A stretch of 64,000 nt of DNA from positions 1 to 64,000 of the forward strand of contig JAZQMC010000009.1 of the NCBI GenBank assembly GCA_045543095.1, read 5' to 3'. The notes below the pieces were generated by a model. That model made no database searches. It saw nothing but the letters and a program-made list of their open reading frames with translations, and had not been told where the DNA came from. This document shows, piece by piece, positions 43,856 to 51,801 of this stretch (position 1 is its first letter; the number at the start of each line of letters is the position of its first letter). Source of the stretch: Fimenecus sp045543095. GTDB taxonomy: Bacteria > Bacillota > Clostridia > Oscillospirales > Acutalibacteraceae. A program made the translations under genes and the position numbers.

Positions 43856-43888
43856 AGTGGGTACTTGATTGAGTACCCACTAATTTTT
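43856..43888. terminator. Bidirectional terminator between the SLC13-like gene and araD
   Basis: AGTGGGTACT (43856-43865) and AGTACCCACT (43872-43881) form a perfect stem, with A-run and T-run flanks. Confidence 0.85.
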
Positions 43889-44582
43889 ATTTCTTTTGTC
43901 CGTAATAAGCATTTGCACCGTGTTTACGGAGATAATGCTTATCAAGTAATTCCTGTTGCATTGGCTTGATTTCAGGATTCATCATAAGATTATGCCAAGC
44001 CATAAACGCAAGTTCTTCAAGCACAACTGCGTTATGAACTGCATTGAATGGGTCAGTACCCCAAGAAAATGGTCCGTGGCTGTGAACCAAAACTGACGGA
44101 ATTTCGTCAGGATTGATTTTTTCAAAGGTTTCGGTAATTACAAGTCCTGTTTCAAGCTCATATTTACCGGAAATTTCGCTCGGTGTCATTTTACGTGTAC
44201 AAGGAATTTCGCCGTAGAAATAGTCAGCGTGAGTTGTACCCAATGCAGGTATTCCCTTACCCGCCTGTGCAAATGTTGTTGCCCAACGAGAATGAGTATG
44301 AACAACACCACCAATGTGTGGAAATGCATTATAAAGTGCAACGTGAGTATCAGTATCGGATGACGGATTTAAGTCACCCTCGACCTTTTTACCGGTTTTC
44401 AAGTCAACCACAACCATATCAGATGGCTTCATATCGTCATATTCAACGCCCGAGGGCTTAATTACCATTAAGCCTTTTTCGCGGTCAACACCCGAAACAT
44501 TACCCCAAGTGAATGTTATAAGTTTATAATGAGGTAGAAGCATATTAGCTTCATATACTTTTTGTTTTAAATCTTCAAGCAT
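43887..44582 (-). CDS. araD: L-ribulose-5-phosphate 4-epimerase
   Basis: A 231-residue class II aldolase-fold zinc enzyme. It contains FTWGNVSGVDREKGLMVIKP, the His pair in VVHTHSRWATTFAQAG, THADYFYGEIPCTR and VHSHGPFSWG. It converts L-ribulose 5-phosphate to D-xylulose 5-phosphate, the last step of arabinose entry into the pentose phosphate pathway. It is the third gene of araB-araA-araD and ends at a terminator. Confidence 0.95.
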   Translation of the reverse strand: MLEDLKQKVYEANMLLPHYKLITFTWGNVSGVDREKGLMVIKPSGVEYDDMKPSDMVVVDLKTGKKVEGDLNPSSDTDTHVALYNAFPHIGGVVHTHSRWATTFAQAGKGIPALGTTHADYFYGEIPCTRKMTPSEISGKYELETGLVITETFEKINPDEIPSVLVHSHGPFSWGTDPFNAVHNAVVLEELAFMAWHNLMMNPEIKPMQQELLDKHYLRKHGANAYYGQKK

Positions 44583-44594
44583 AGGTTACTCCCC

Positions 44595-46073
44595 TTACTT
44601 TAATTTCCAAGCTAAATCTGCAAGAAACAAGTCTTTTTCAAGGCCTGCAACTGTTGTTTCTTTATTGATATGAACAAATTCAATATCCATCATATTTGCC
44701 CAGTCTTTCATCTGCTCTGCAGTAACGTCGTAGCTAAGTACTGTATGATGAGCACCACCTGCTGTAATCCAGCATTCGATACCTGTTTCCAAATCAGGCA
44801 TTGCTCTCCACATTACACGAGCAACAGGAAGATTCGGCATTTCCATTATAGGTTTAACACATTCGATATCCTGACAGATAAGACGAAGACGACCACCCAT
44901 ATCAACAAGGCTAACAACAATAGCACTACCTGCTTTGCCTTCAAAAACAAGACGAGCAGGGTCTTTTTCGTTCATACCGATTCCGAGGTGATGTGTTTCA
45001 ATTCTTGGTTTATCAGCAGCCATTGAAGGGCAAACCTCAAGCATATGAGCACCAAGGCTGTATTCTTCGCCGTCAACAAGATGGTATGTATAGTCTTCCA
45101 TAAAGCCTGTACCACCATTTTTGCCTTCTGCCATTGCTTTCATAATTGCAGTCATAGCAGCAACCTTCCAGTCACCTTCACCGCCATAGCCATAACCCTG
45201 AGCCATTAAGTGCTGGCTTGCAAGACCGGGAAGCTGTTCCATACCATAAAGGTCTTGGAAAGTATTTGAGAATGCCATACAGCCCTCTGCATCAAGCATC
45301 TTCTTCATTGCGATTTCTTCACGAGCTTGATAACGAATTGCTTCAATATTCTCAGTTGCAATATCATATTCAGCCTTATAAACATCCATTAAAGCATCAA
45401 TTTCTGCATCTGTTACTTCGTTCATAACCTTTACAAGGTCACCAACCGCCCAAGTATTAACCTGCCAACCGAGTTTCGCCTGAACTTCAACCTTATCGCC
45501 TTCTGTAACAGCAACTTCACGCATATTATCGCCAAAACGCATAACTTTAAGTTCTTTACTTACTGCAACGCCAACTGCTGAACGCATCCAGTCACCAAGA
45601 CGAGTACGAACTGAGTCCTTTGTCCAATGACCTGCGATAACCTTACGAGGCATACGAAGACGTGCTGCGATAAATCCGTGTTCACGGTCACCGTGAGCAG
45701 CTTGATTAAGGTTCATGAAGTCCATATCAATTTCATCGTTTGGAATTTCAACATTGTACTGTGTTGCAAGGTGGCAATATGGTTTCTGTAAATCCACAAA
45801 ACCGTTAATCCACATTTTTGATGGGCTGAATGTATGACACCAAGTAATAATACCTGCACACTTTTTGTCATAGTTTGCTTCTCTTACAACATCTGTGATT
45901 TCTTTATTTGTTTTTGCAGTTACTTTGTAAACTACCTTGCAGGGAAGAGTACCTGACGCATTAAGCTCATCAACCATTTCCTGTGCACGGGCTGCAACTG
46001 TTTCCAATACTTCAGGACCATAAAGGAACTGACTACCAACCACAAACCAAAACTCATAATTTTTTAAACTCAT
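44595..46073 (-). CDS. araA: L-arabinose isomerase
   Basis: A 492-residue enzyme that converts L-arabinose to L-ribulose. It contains FVVGSQFLYGPEVLETVAAR, CAGIITWCHTFSPSKMWING, LATQYNVEIPNDEIDMDFMN, QDLYGMEQLPGLASQHLMAQ and, near the end, AGGAHHTVLSYDVTAEQ, all typical of AraA. The length is normal. It lies between ribulokinase and AraD genes with short gaps (13 and 12 bases). Confidence 0.97.
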   Translation of the reverse strand: MSLKNYEFWFVVGSQFLYGPEVLETVAARAQEMVDELNASGTLPCKVVYKVTAKTNKEITDVVREANYDKKCAGIITWCHTFSPSKMWINGFVDLQKPYCHLATQYNVEIPNDEIDMDFMNLNQAAHGDREHGFIAARLRMPRKVIAGHWTKDSVRTRLGDWMRSAVGVAVSKELKVMRFGDNMREVAVTEGDKVEVQAKLGWQVNTWAVGDLVKVMNEVTDAEIDALMDVYKAEYDIATENIEAIRYQAREEIAMKKMLDAEGCMAFSNTFQDLYGMEQLPGLASQHLMAQGYGYGGEGDWKVAAMTAIMKAMAEGKNGGTGFMEDYTYHLVDGEEYSLGAHMLEVCPSMAADKPRIETHHLGIGMNEKDPARLVFEGKAGSAIVVSLVDMGGRLRLICQDIECVKPIMEMPNLPVARVMWRAMPDLETGIECWITAGGAHHTVLSYDVTAEQMKDWANMMDIEFVHINKETTVAGLEKDLFLADLAWKLK

Positions 46074-46086
46074 AATATTTTTCTCC

Positions 46087-47694
46087 TTATTTTAAGTTAG
46101 CAATAGCAGATTTTTCAACTGCAACAGCTGACTCATATCTCTTAATATATTCATTGAAACCGTCAACATCTGCTTTGTCAGGTTCAATTACACTTGCTTT
46201 ATACTCTGCGAAAACCTTATTTTCAAGATAATCTTCAAGTGGCTCGTTTTCTTTATTCACCATATATGCTGCAAGGAGTGCGATACCCCAAGCTCCACCC
46301 TCACCTGCAGTTTCCATAACTGCAACTGGAGTGTTGAGTGCACCTGCCATAAGTTTTTGACCTACAACTGGTGTTTTGAAAAGTCCACCATGACCTAAAA
46401 GCTTTTCAATCTGAACATTTTCTTTATCGAAAAGAATGTTCATACCAAGGCGAAGTGTTGCCATTGTGCCATAAAGCTGTGCACGCATAAAGTTTGCAAG
46501 ACTGAATTTAGTGTCCGGCATTCTGACAAGCAACGGTCTGCCTTCCTGAGTATCTGTTACAGGCTCACCTGAATAGTAATTGAAACTGATGATACCATTA
46601 CAATCGGCATCGCCCTTGAGTGCTTCGGCATAAAGCATATCATAAAGTGCAGGTTTATTAACTTCTACTCCACTATTTGCAAGAACTTCTGCAAAGAGTT
46701 TTACATAGGCATCAAGGTCGGATGTGCAAGTATTACAATGCACCATAGCAACGGGTTTGCCCGTTGGGGTTGTAACCATATCAATCTCTGTATAAACATC
46801 TGTAAGTGCTTTGTCGAGAACAATCATACCGAAAATTGATGTACCTGCTGAAATGTTACCTGTTTTTGCCGCAACACTGTTTGTTGCAACCATTCCTGTA
46901 CCGGCATCACCTTCAGGTGGGCAAAGCGGAATTCCTGCTTCCAACTCACCTGTTGGGTCAAGCAATAATGCACCTTCAATTGTAAGTGCTCCTGCATTAT
47001 CACCTGCGAGTAAAATCTTTGGAAGAATGTCGAGCAATTTAAATGAATATCCTTTTTCCTTAACCAAAGCATCAAACTGCTCAACCATTTTTTCGTCATA
47101 GCAATTCTTTGTGCTGTCTATTGGGAACATACCTGCTGCTTCACCGATACCGATTACTTTTTCGCCTGTGAGCATCCAATGAACATAGCCTTCAAGTGTT
47201 GTTAAGAAATCAATATTTGGAAGATGGTCTTCGCCGTTTAAAATTGCTTGATAAAGATGTGCAATACTCCAACGTTGTGGGATATTGAACTTAAAAAGTT
47301 CTGTAAGTTCTGTTGCAGATTGCTCTGTAATTGTATTTCTCCAAGTTCTGAATTCTGCAAGCTGTTTTCCGTCTTTATCAAATGGAAGATAACCGTGCAT
47401 CATTGCAGAAAAACCCATAGCCTTTAATTTAGTGAGTTTAACGCCATATTTTTCTTCTACATCTGCTTTAAGGTTTTTATAAGCATCTTGAAGGCCTGCC
47501 CAGACATCGTCTAAATGATATGTCCAGACACCATTTTCAAAACGGTTTTCCCAACCATGGCTACCCGATGCAATAGGATTATGCTTTTCGTCAATCAAAA
47601 CGGCTTTAATTCGTGTTGAGCCCATTTCAATGCCCAACACGGCATTACCATTCTGAATTGTATTTTTAATTGCTTGAATATCCAAATTTCCCAA
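46087..47694 (-). CDS. araB: Ribulokinase (FGGY family carbohydrate kinase)
   Basis: A 535-residue FGGY kinase with the N-terminal phosphate-binding motif VLGIEMGSTRIKAVLIDE, substrate-region GFSAMMHGYLPFDK, the central SAGTSIFGMIV and the C-terminal KLLGHGGLFKTPVVGQKLMA. By its place before araA it should phosphorylate L-ribulose. It belongs to the Firmicute type that differs from enteric AraB, so the substrate is taken from context. GGAG precedes the ATG, and it has a promoter at 47722-47750. Confidence 0.9.
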   Translation of the reverse strand: MGNLDIQAIKNTIQNGNAVLGIEMGSTRIKAVLIDEKHNPIASGSHGWENRFENGVWTYHLDDVWAGLQDAYKNLKADVEEKYGVKLTKLKAMGFSAMMHGYLPFDKDGKQLAEFRTWRNTITEQSATELTELFKFNIPQRWSIAHLYQAILNGEDHLPNIDFLTTLEGYVHWMLTGEKVIGIGEAAGMFPIDSTKNCYDEKMVEQFDALVKEKGYSFKLLDILPKILLAGDNAGALTIEGALLLDPTGELEAGIPLCPPEGDAGTGMVATNSVAAKTGNISAGTSIFGMIVLDKALTDVYTEIDMVTTPTGKPVAMVHCNTCTSDLDAYVKLFAEVLANSGVEVNKPALYDMLYAEALKGDADCNGIISFNYYSGEPVTDTQEGRPLLVRMPDTKFSLANFMRAQLYGTMATLRLGMNILFDKENVQIEKLLGHGGLFKTPVVGQKLMAGALNTPVAVMETAGEGGAWGIALLAAYMVNKENEPLEDYLENKVFAEYKASVIEPDKADVDGFNEYIKRYESAVAVEKSAIANLK

Positions 47695-47721
47695 CTCCTT
47701 ATATGAGTATATATTTTATAA

Positions 47722-47750
47722 ATTATATCATTAAAATAATCAATAATCAA
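47722..47750 (-). promoter_or_regulatory. Promoter of the araBAD-type operon
   Basis: TTGATT (47750-47745) and TATAAT (47727-47722) on the minus strand are separated by 17 bases. No AraR gene or arabinose transporter is seen in the window. Confidence 0.6.
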
Positions 47751-47757
47751 TAAAAAA

Positions 47758-49005
47758 CTATCTAAGAATTGCCATTTCTTCCGTATTGAAATTAAAGGTA
47801 TCTGTTTTTGTATGTTCTTTAATAAATGCGATTATTTCTTCATAAGTTGCTGTTTTTATATCTATTCGCTCAACGTCTTTATTAAATATCCCCCAAGTTT
47901 TGCCCGAATTAAAGGTTTTGTAAGTCCATTTAATACGGCTTATATCGTTTTTAGCATACTGTTTCTGTGCATACTCTTCACATTCGTGATTATTATATTC
48001 ACCCACAACTACTGCAACATCCCAGTCTTTACGTGCAGTTTTGAGTTCCTTTATACGATAACGAATCATACCTTTTTCACTATCATAAAGGTGTAACTGA
48101 TAAAGCATATTTTCATATCCCATTTCATTAGGGTCAGGCAAAACTTTTGTTGACCACACACCCTCAAATGAGATTATGTGATTTTTGTCGATTTCGCGAA
48201 TGGCTTTATAGAGTGTATCATAAGCTTTATTTGTGCGTGAAACTGCTTCTTCGCTTTCTGCTGCCCAAGAATAATCACCGTCATATCCGCCATTATTTTG
48301 TGGCTCATTAAGTAAATCATAAGCACATACAGTTTTGTTGTCTTTATAACGCTCTGCGATTGCACACCAAAGTTCAACCGTTGCGTTCATCATATCTTCA
48401 TTTTCATAAAGTTCATTGCGACCGGCTTTGCCTGTACAATGATTTTTACTTTGTCCGCCGGGTGCACCATGTAAATCAAGCATTACATAAATACCGTATT
48501 TTTCACAGGTTGATATAAGCCAATCAAGTTTTTGAAAGCCACTATTATCGTTATGGTTTTCTGATAACCATTCAAGGTCTTCGGTCATAAAATTACGATA
48601 CCAAAATGGAACGCGTACACAATTAAAACCAAGTTTTTCTATCTGTGCTATATCATCTTCAGTTACAAAATTATCTTCAAAGGTTTTAACGATTTCTGCA
48701 GTTTTCTCTTCACCGAAGCGGTCAAGAAAAACTTGTAATGTATCATAATAAGCCCAGTCTTCTGTATATTCTGGGACAAAGCCCATCCAAGTTTCCCACA
48801 AAAGCCAGTTACCTAAATTAACACCTTTAAGGACTATTTTTTCGTCTTTTTCGTTGACGATATATCCGTTTTCAACTCTCAACAAACTCATTTCTCTTGG
48901 GTTTGTGTTATTGTATTCTTCAATATTTTTTACTTGAGTTTTTGTACAACCAAACATAGTAAAAATCAAAGTAATAACAATTAAAACCGTAATAAGTTTT
49001 TTCAT
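47758..49005 (-). CDS. Glycoside hydrolase family 5 lipoprotein
   Basis: A 415-residue surface lipoprotein (lipobox ending MFGC). The GH5 barrel contains VLKGVNLGNWLLWETWMGF, LGFNCVRVPFWYRNF and VMLDLHGAPGGQSKNHCTG. The acid/base Glu is in AYDLLNEPQN and the nucleophile Glu in AVVVGEYNNHECEEYA. The GNWLLWE start resembles exo-beta-1,3-glucanase/BglC-type GH5 enzymes. It should cleave beta-glucans at the cell surface. The start is the ATG at 49005 with GGGGAAG upstream; a longer frame to 49056 lacks a ribosome site. Confidence 0.88.
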   Translation of the reverse strand: MKKLITVLIVITLIFTMFGCTKTQVKNIEEYNNTNPREMSLLRVENGYIVNEKDEKIVLKGVNLGNWLLWETWMGFVPEYTEDWAYYDTLQVFLDRFGEEKTAEIVKTFEDNFVTEDDIAQIEKLGFNCVRVPFWYRNFMTEDLEWLSENHNDNSGFQKLDWLISTCEKYGIYVMLDLHGAPGGQSKNHCTGKAGRNELYENEDMMNATVELWCAIAERYKDNKTVCAYDLLNEPQNNGGYDGDYSWAAESEEAVSRTNKAYDTLYKAIREIDKNHIISFEGVWSTKVLPDPNEMGYENMLYQLHLYDSEKGMIRYRIKELKTARKDWDVAVVVGEYNNHECEEYAQKQYAKNDISRIKWTYKTFNSGKTWGIFNKDVERIDIKTATYEEIIAFIKEHTKTDTFNFNTEEMAILR

Positions 49006-49061
49006 ATAATCTTCCCCTTTTTTCTTTATTATATTGGATATTATTTCTTTTTTCAAGGCAA

Positions 49062-49087
49062 AAAGAAAAACCGCCTTAAAAGGCGGT
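49062..49087 (-). terminator. Intrinsic terminator after the ArsC/Spx-like gene
   Basis: ACCGCC (49070-49075) and GGCGGT (49082-49087) form the stem; TTTTTCTTTT follows on the minus strand, seven bases after the gene stop. Confidence 0.8.
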
Positions 49088-49093
49088 TAAAAA

Positions 49094-49444
49094 CTATTTA
49101 ATTATTTCAAGCCATTCTGCTTCATGGAATCCAACAAGAATTTTGTTGTCACTAATCAAAATCGGACGTTTAACAAGCATTCCGTCTGTTGCAAGGAGCT
49201 TTAACTGCTCATCTTCACTCATCTGAGGAATTTTACTTTTCAAGTCCATCGACTTATACAAAAGACCACTTGTGTTGAAAAATCTTTTTAAAGGTAGTCC
49301 GCTTTTTTCATACCACAATTTTAATTCTTCATATGTCGGACTATCTTCTTTAATATGACGTGAAATAAAATCCACATTATTGTTTTCAAGGAATTTTTTG
49401 GCTTTCTGACAAGTTGTACATTTAGGATATTCAATAAAAAGCAT
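49094..49444 (-). CDS. ArsC/Spx/MgsR family protein
   Basis: A 116-residue thioredoxin-fold protein with the redox pair in YPKCTTCQKAKKFLENNN, then RHIKEDSPTYEELKLWYEKS and the end MLVKRPILISDNKILVGFHE. The family includes arsenate reductases and the RNA-polymerase-binding regulators Spx and MgsR. The lack of other ars genes and the CxxC pair make a stress-regulator or thiol-reductase role at least as likely. It lies nine bases after prmA. Confidence 0.85.
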   Translation of the reverse strand: MLFIEYPKCTTCQKAKKFLENNNVDFISRHIKEDSPTYEELKLWYEKSGLPLKRFFNTSGLLYKSMDLKSKIPQMSEDEQLKLLATDGMLVKRPILISDNKILVGFHEAEWLEIIK

Positions 49445-49453
49445 AAATTCACC

Positions 49454-50377
49454 TTATTTCTTTTTACATACAAAGCAGAGCCATCCGCCGTCTTCGTATC
49501 TTTCAATGATTTCAAAGTTGTTATCGTGGAATGCTCTTGTTACTTCTTCTTCACGGGGTTCGATAATACCCGATGTGATGAAAACACCGTCATCTTTGAG
49601 AAATTCACCAACTTGTGATGAGAAAAGAATGATAATATCTGCAACGATATTTGCAACTACAACGTCAAAAGTACCTGTCACCTTATCAACAAGATTGCCG
49701 TTGAGAATATTATATTTTGGTGCTTCAAAGCCGTTTACTTTACCGTTTTCAATTGCAGTTTTAACTGCAAGTTTGTCAATGTCAACACCCGTTGCATTAT
49801 CTGCACCCATTAAAAGTGATGCAACGGATAGAATACCGCTACCGCAACCACAGTCGAGCACACTGTCCCCTGCTTTAACGTGCTTTTCAAGTGTTTCAAG
49901 GCAAAGGCGGGTTGTGTTGTGTCCACCACTACCAAATGCAAGACCCGGTTCAATGCTTAAAACTGCTCTGCCCTCTGCATCGTAATCGTCAATCCAGAGT
50001 GGGCGTATAAGGAGTTTTTCACCGATTTTCATTGGTTTGAAATACTCTTTCCAGTTGTTTTCCCAGTCTTCATTTTTGCAGGGCTTATACTCAATTGTAT
50101 GGGGAATTTCTTCACTTTCATATCTTTCTGTTAAAAATGAAATAGCCTCTTTATAATTCTCTTCAGGTGAAATATAAATGTGAACACAACCCTTTGTTCT
50201 GTCTTTTGCGAGCAAATCTTCGTCAATAAGGTCAATGTTAGCAATTTCCCATGCTTCTTGTTCAAGAGTACGATAATCTTCAATATAGATACCATAGGGC
50301 ACAGCCATACTTGCAATATCGGCTGCACGGTCAATATTTTCAGCATCAATTTCTATTTTAATTTCGGTCCAGTCCAT
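49454..50377 (-). CDS. prmA: Ribosomal protein L11 methyltransferase
   Basis: A 307-residue S-adenosylmethionine-dependent enzyme that trimethylates ribosomal protein L11. It has the recognition domain (MDWTEIKIEIDAENIDRAAD) and the methyltransferase motifs EPGLAFGSGGHNTTRLCLE, SVLDCGCGSGILSVASLLMG, ATGVDIDKLAVKTAIEN and DVVVANIVADII. The start is the ATG at 50377 with AAAGGAG upstream. Its terminal part overlaps no neighbour, and it precedes the ArsC-like gene. Confidence 0.95.
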   Translation of the reverse strand: MDWTEIKIEIDAENIDRAADIASMAVPYGIYIEDYRTLEQEAWEIANIDLIDEDLLAKDRTKGCVHIYISPEENYKEAISFLTERYESEEIPHTIEYKPCKNEDWENNWKEYFKPMKIGEKLLIRPLWIDDYDAEGRAVLSIEPGLAFGSGGHNTTRLCLETLEKHVKAGDSVLDCGCGSGILSVASLLMGADNATGVDIDKLAVKTAIENGKVNGFEAPKYNILNGNLVDKVTGTFDVVVANIVADIIILFSSQVGEFLKDDGVFITSGIIEPREEEVTRAFHDNNFEIIERYEDGGWLCFVCKKK

Positions 50378-50395
50378 AGTGTTTCTCCTTTTGAT

Positions 50396-50423
50396 AAACA
50401 AAAAGCAGAGATTTCTCTCTGCT
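50396..50423 (-). terminator. Intrinsic terminator of rplS
   Basis: AGCAGAGA (50404-50411) and TCTCTGCT (50416-50423) form a perfect stem with a 4-base loop; TTTTTG follows on the minus strand. Confidence 0.85.
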
Positions 50424-50440
50424 CTGTTTTGACGATTAGA

Positions 50441-50782
50441 TTATATCTGCTCTTTAACTTTAGCAGCCTTACCAACTCTGTCACGAAGATAGTAGAGCTT
50501 GCTTCTGCGAACCTTACCGCGTCTAACTGTTTCTACCTTTGCAACGTTTGGTGAATTAACAGGGAATACTCTTTCAACACCTACACCGTATGAAACACGA
50601 CGTACTGTGAATGTTTCAGAAACACCAGCACCCTTGCGTGCAATGATTGTTCCTTCGAATACCTGAATTCTTTCTCTTTCGCCTTCACGAATCTTAACGT
50701 GTACTTTAACAACGTCACCGACTCTGATTGCTGGGTTTGCTTCTTTAATGCAACCCTCTGTCATCAATTTTAATGCGTCCAT
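50441..50782 (-). CDS. rplS: 50S ribosomal protein L19
   Basis: A 113-residue protein with L19 hallmarks: NPAIRVGDVVKVHVKIREG, RIQVFEGTIIARKGAGVSET, RRVSYGVGVERVFPVNSP and KLYYLRDRVGKAAKV. L19 sits at the interface of the two ribosomal subunits. The start is the ATG at 50782 after CGGAGG. It is monocistronic here, with a strong promoter and a leader of about 100 bases; trmD and rimM are not adjacent. Confidence 0.97.
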   Translation of the reverse strand: MDALKLMTEGCIKEANPAIRVGDVVKVHVKIREGERERIQVFEGTIIARKGAGVSETFTVRRVSYGVGVERVFPVNSPNVAKVETVRRGKVRRSKLYYLRDRVGKAAKVKEQI

Positions 50783-50886
50783 AACTAACCTCCGATAAAA
50801 AATTTTCAAGTGTTCGTACCGAAGTTCAGCAGAGGACCACCCGAGATAATAGTTATTTCATTGCGTACTACCGCAAATGCTCAAAT

Positions 50887-50915
50887 ATAATATCACAAGT
50901 CAATACAAAATGCAA
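50887..50915 (-). promoter_or_regulatory. Promoter of rplS with structured leader
   Basis: TTGCAT (50915-50910) and TATTAT (50892-50887) on the minus strand have a 17-base spacer. The leader from about 50880 to 50783 contains GGTCCTCTGC and the ribosome site CGGAGG, which can pair, reminiscent of the L19 leader in bacilli. Confidence 0.55.
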
Positions 50916-50937
50916 GAGTTTTTTGAAAAATTTTTAA

Positions 50938-51177
50938 TTAAAGTAAAATCCTTACATTGTCCCCTTGCCTACTTGTAATATTAACAATTTCAAAGTCTTT
51001 ATAATTTTTAGCCATTTTAATTACAGGCTTAATTTGTTTGTACTTTATTTTTAAGAAAATGATGTTTTTAGTAAGCAAAAACAACTTTAATAGACCAAAT
51101 AAGAATCTGTTTAACAACAACCAGTTAGGAATTTTAGTTGTTTTAATAACTTGATTTTTAGGGTAGATTATTTTCAT
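50938..51177 (-). CDS. Small basic protein related to the C-terminal domain of its upstream regulator
   Basis: A 79-residue lysine-rich protein (NWLLLNRFLFGLLKLFLLTK, then KMAKNYKDFEIVNITSRQGD and NVRILL). Its end resembles the end of the upstream regulator (GEIVNVQTQNNDVVRVVVE), so both probably share a small beta-strand module. Its ATG overlaps the regulator stop (ATGA), indicating translational coupling. No named family is recognised. Confidence 0.65.
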   Translation of the reverse strand: MKIIYPKNQVIKTTKIPNWLLLNRFLFGLLKLFLLTKNIIFLKIKYKQIKPVIKMAKNYKDFEIVNITSRQGDNVRILL

Positions 51178-51686
51178 TTTTCTACAACCACCCTGACCAC
51201 ATCATTGTTTTGAGTTTGCACATTTACAATTTCGCCCAAAACACCGTTTGCAACCATTCCAAAAATTAAATCAAAATCAATACCGCTTAAATCAACACCT
51301 GAAACAACTGTGCCACCTATAACGGCTGAAATATTTTTGCCAGCTTTAACAAATTCTTTTACAACAAGATAAGGCAATGTAACCTTAACCTTATCACCCT
51401 GAACAGTATCAACATATACACGCAAAACCAAATCTTCTTCGTTAATTTGTTCAGGTTTCTCATATTTTACATTTGATTGAATATCATCATTGTTAAAAAG
51501 CTCATCAATTGTAATGCCATAAAGTTGTGCGATACTTGGTAAAGTCATAATATCAGGACAGGCAATATCATTTTCCCATTTAGACACTGCTTGTGCAGAT
51601 ACTCCGAGCTTTTCTGCAACATAGTCCTGAGTGAATCCTGATTGTTTTCTTAATTCATAAAGTTTTTTGCCAATAGTTTTTTCCAT
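51174..51686 (-). CDS. XRE-family transcriptional regulator with C-terminal sensory domain
   Basis: A 170-residue protein. Residues 5-60 form a helix-turn-helix (IGKKLYELRKQSGFTQDYVA, EKLGVSAQAVSKWENDIACP). Residues 85-170 form a beta-rich domain (LVLRVYVDTVQGDKVKVTLP, ending VVRVVVEK). It is likely an autoregulator: imperfect inverted repeats (AACC...GGTT, near 51713-51740) lie over the probable -10 region, and a palindrome lies at 51783-51797. The start is the ATG at 51686 after AAAGGAG. It is coupled to the following small gene. Confidence 0.85.
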   Translation of the reverse strand: MEKTIGKKLYELRKQSGFTQDYVAEKLGVSAQAVSKWENDIACPDIMTLPSIAQLYGITIDELFNNDDIQSNVKYEKPEQINEEDLVLRVYVDTVQGDKVKVTLPYLVVKEFVKAGKNISAVIGGTVVSGVDLSGIDFDLIFGMVANGVLGEIVNVQTQNNDVVRVVVEK

Positions 51687-51782
51687 AAAGAACACTCCTT
51701 TAAAATTTTGCAACCGATTACAACTGCATTGTATGGTTAAAAATTCAAAAAGTAAATATAACAAAAGTTGATTTCTAATTTT

Positions 51783-51797
51783 TCAACCATTGGTTGA
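51783..51797. promoter_or_regulatory. 15-bp palindrome, candidate operator
   Basis: TCAACCATTGGTTGA is a perfect palindrome between the ligA stop and the XRE gene, upstream of the latter. The half-site AACCAT/ATGGTT recurs at 51733-51738. Confidence 0.45.
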
Positions 51798-51801
51798 GTA
51801 G

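Noticed and set aside
49094..49444. Arsenate resistance determinant
   Set aside because: There are no other ars genes, and the CxxC pattern fits Spx/MgsR-like proteins equally well.
49506..49985. 159-residue plus-strand open frame over prmA
   Set aside because: The prmA motifs lie on the other strand and the frame has no translation signal.
50783..50937. T-box leader before rplS, because of a GGGTGGTCC word
   Set aside because: The conserved T-box sequence and specifier stem are not seen, and a ribosomal protein gene is not a T-box target.
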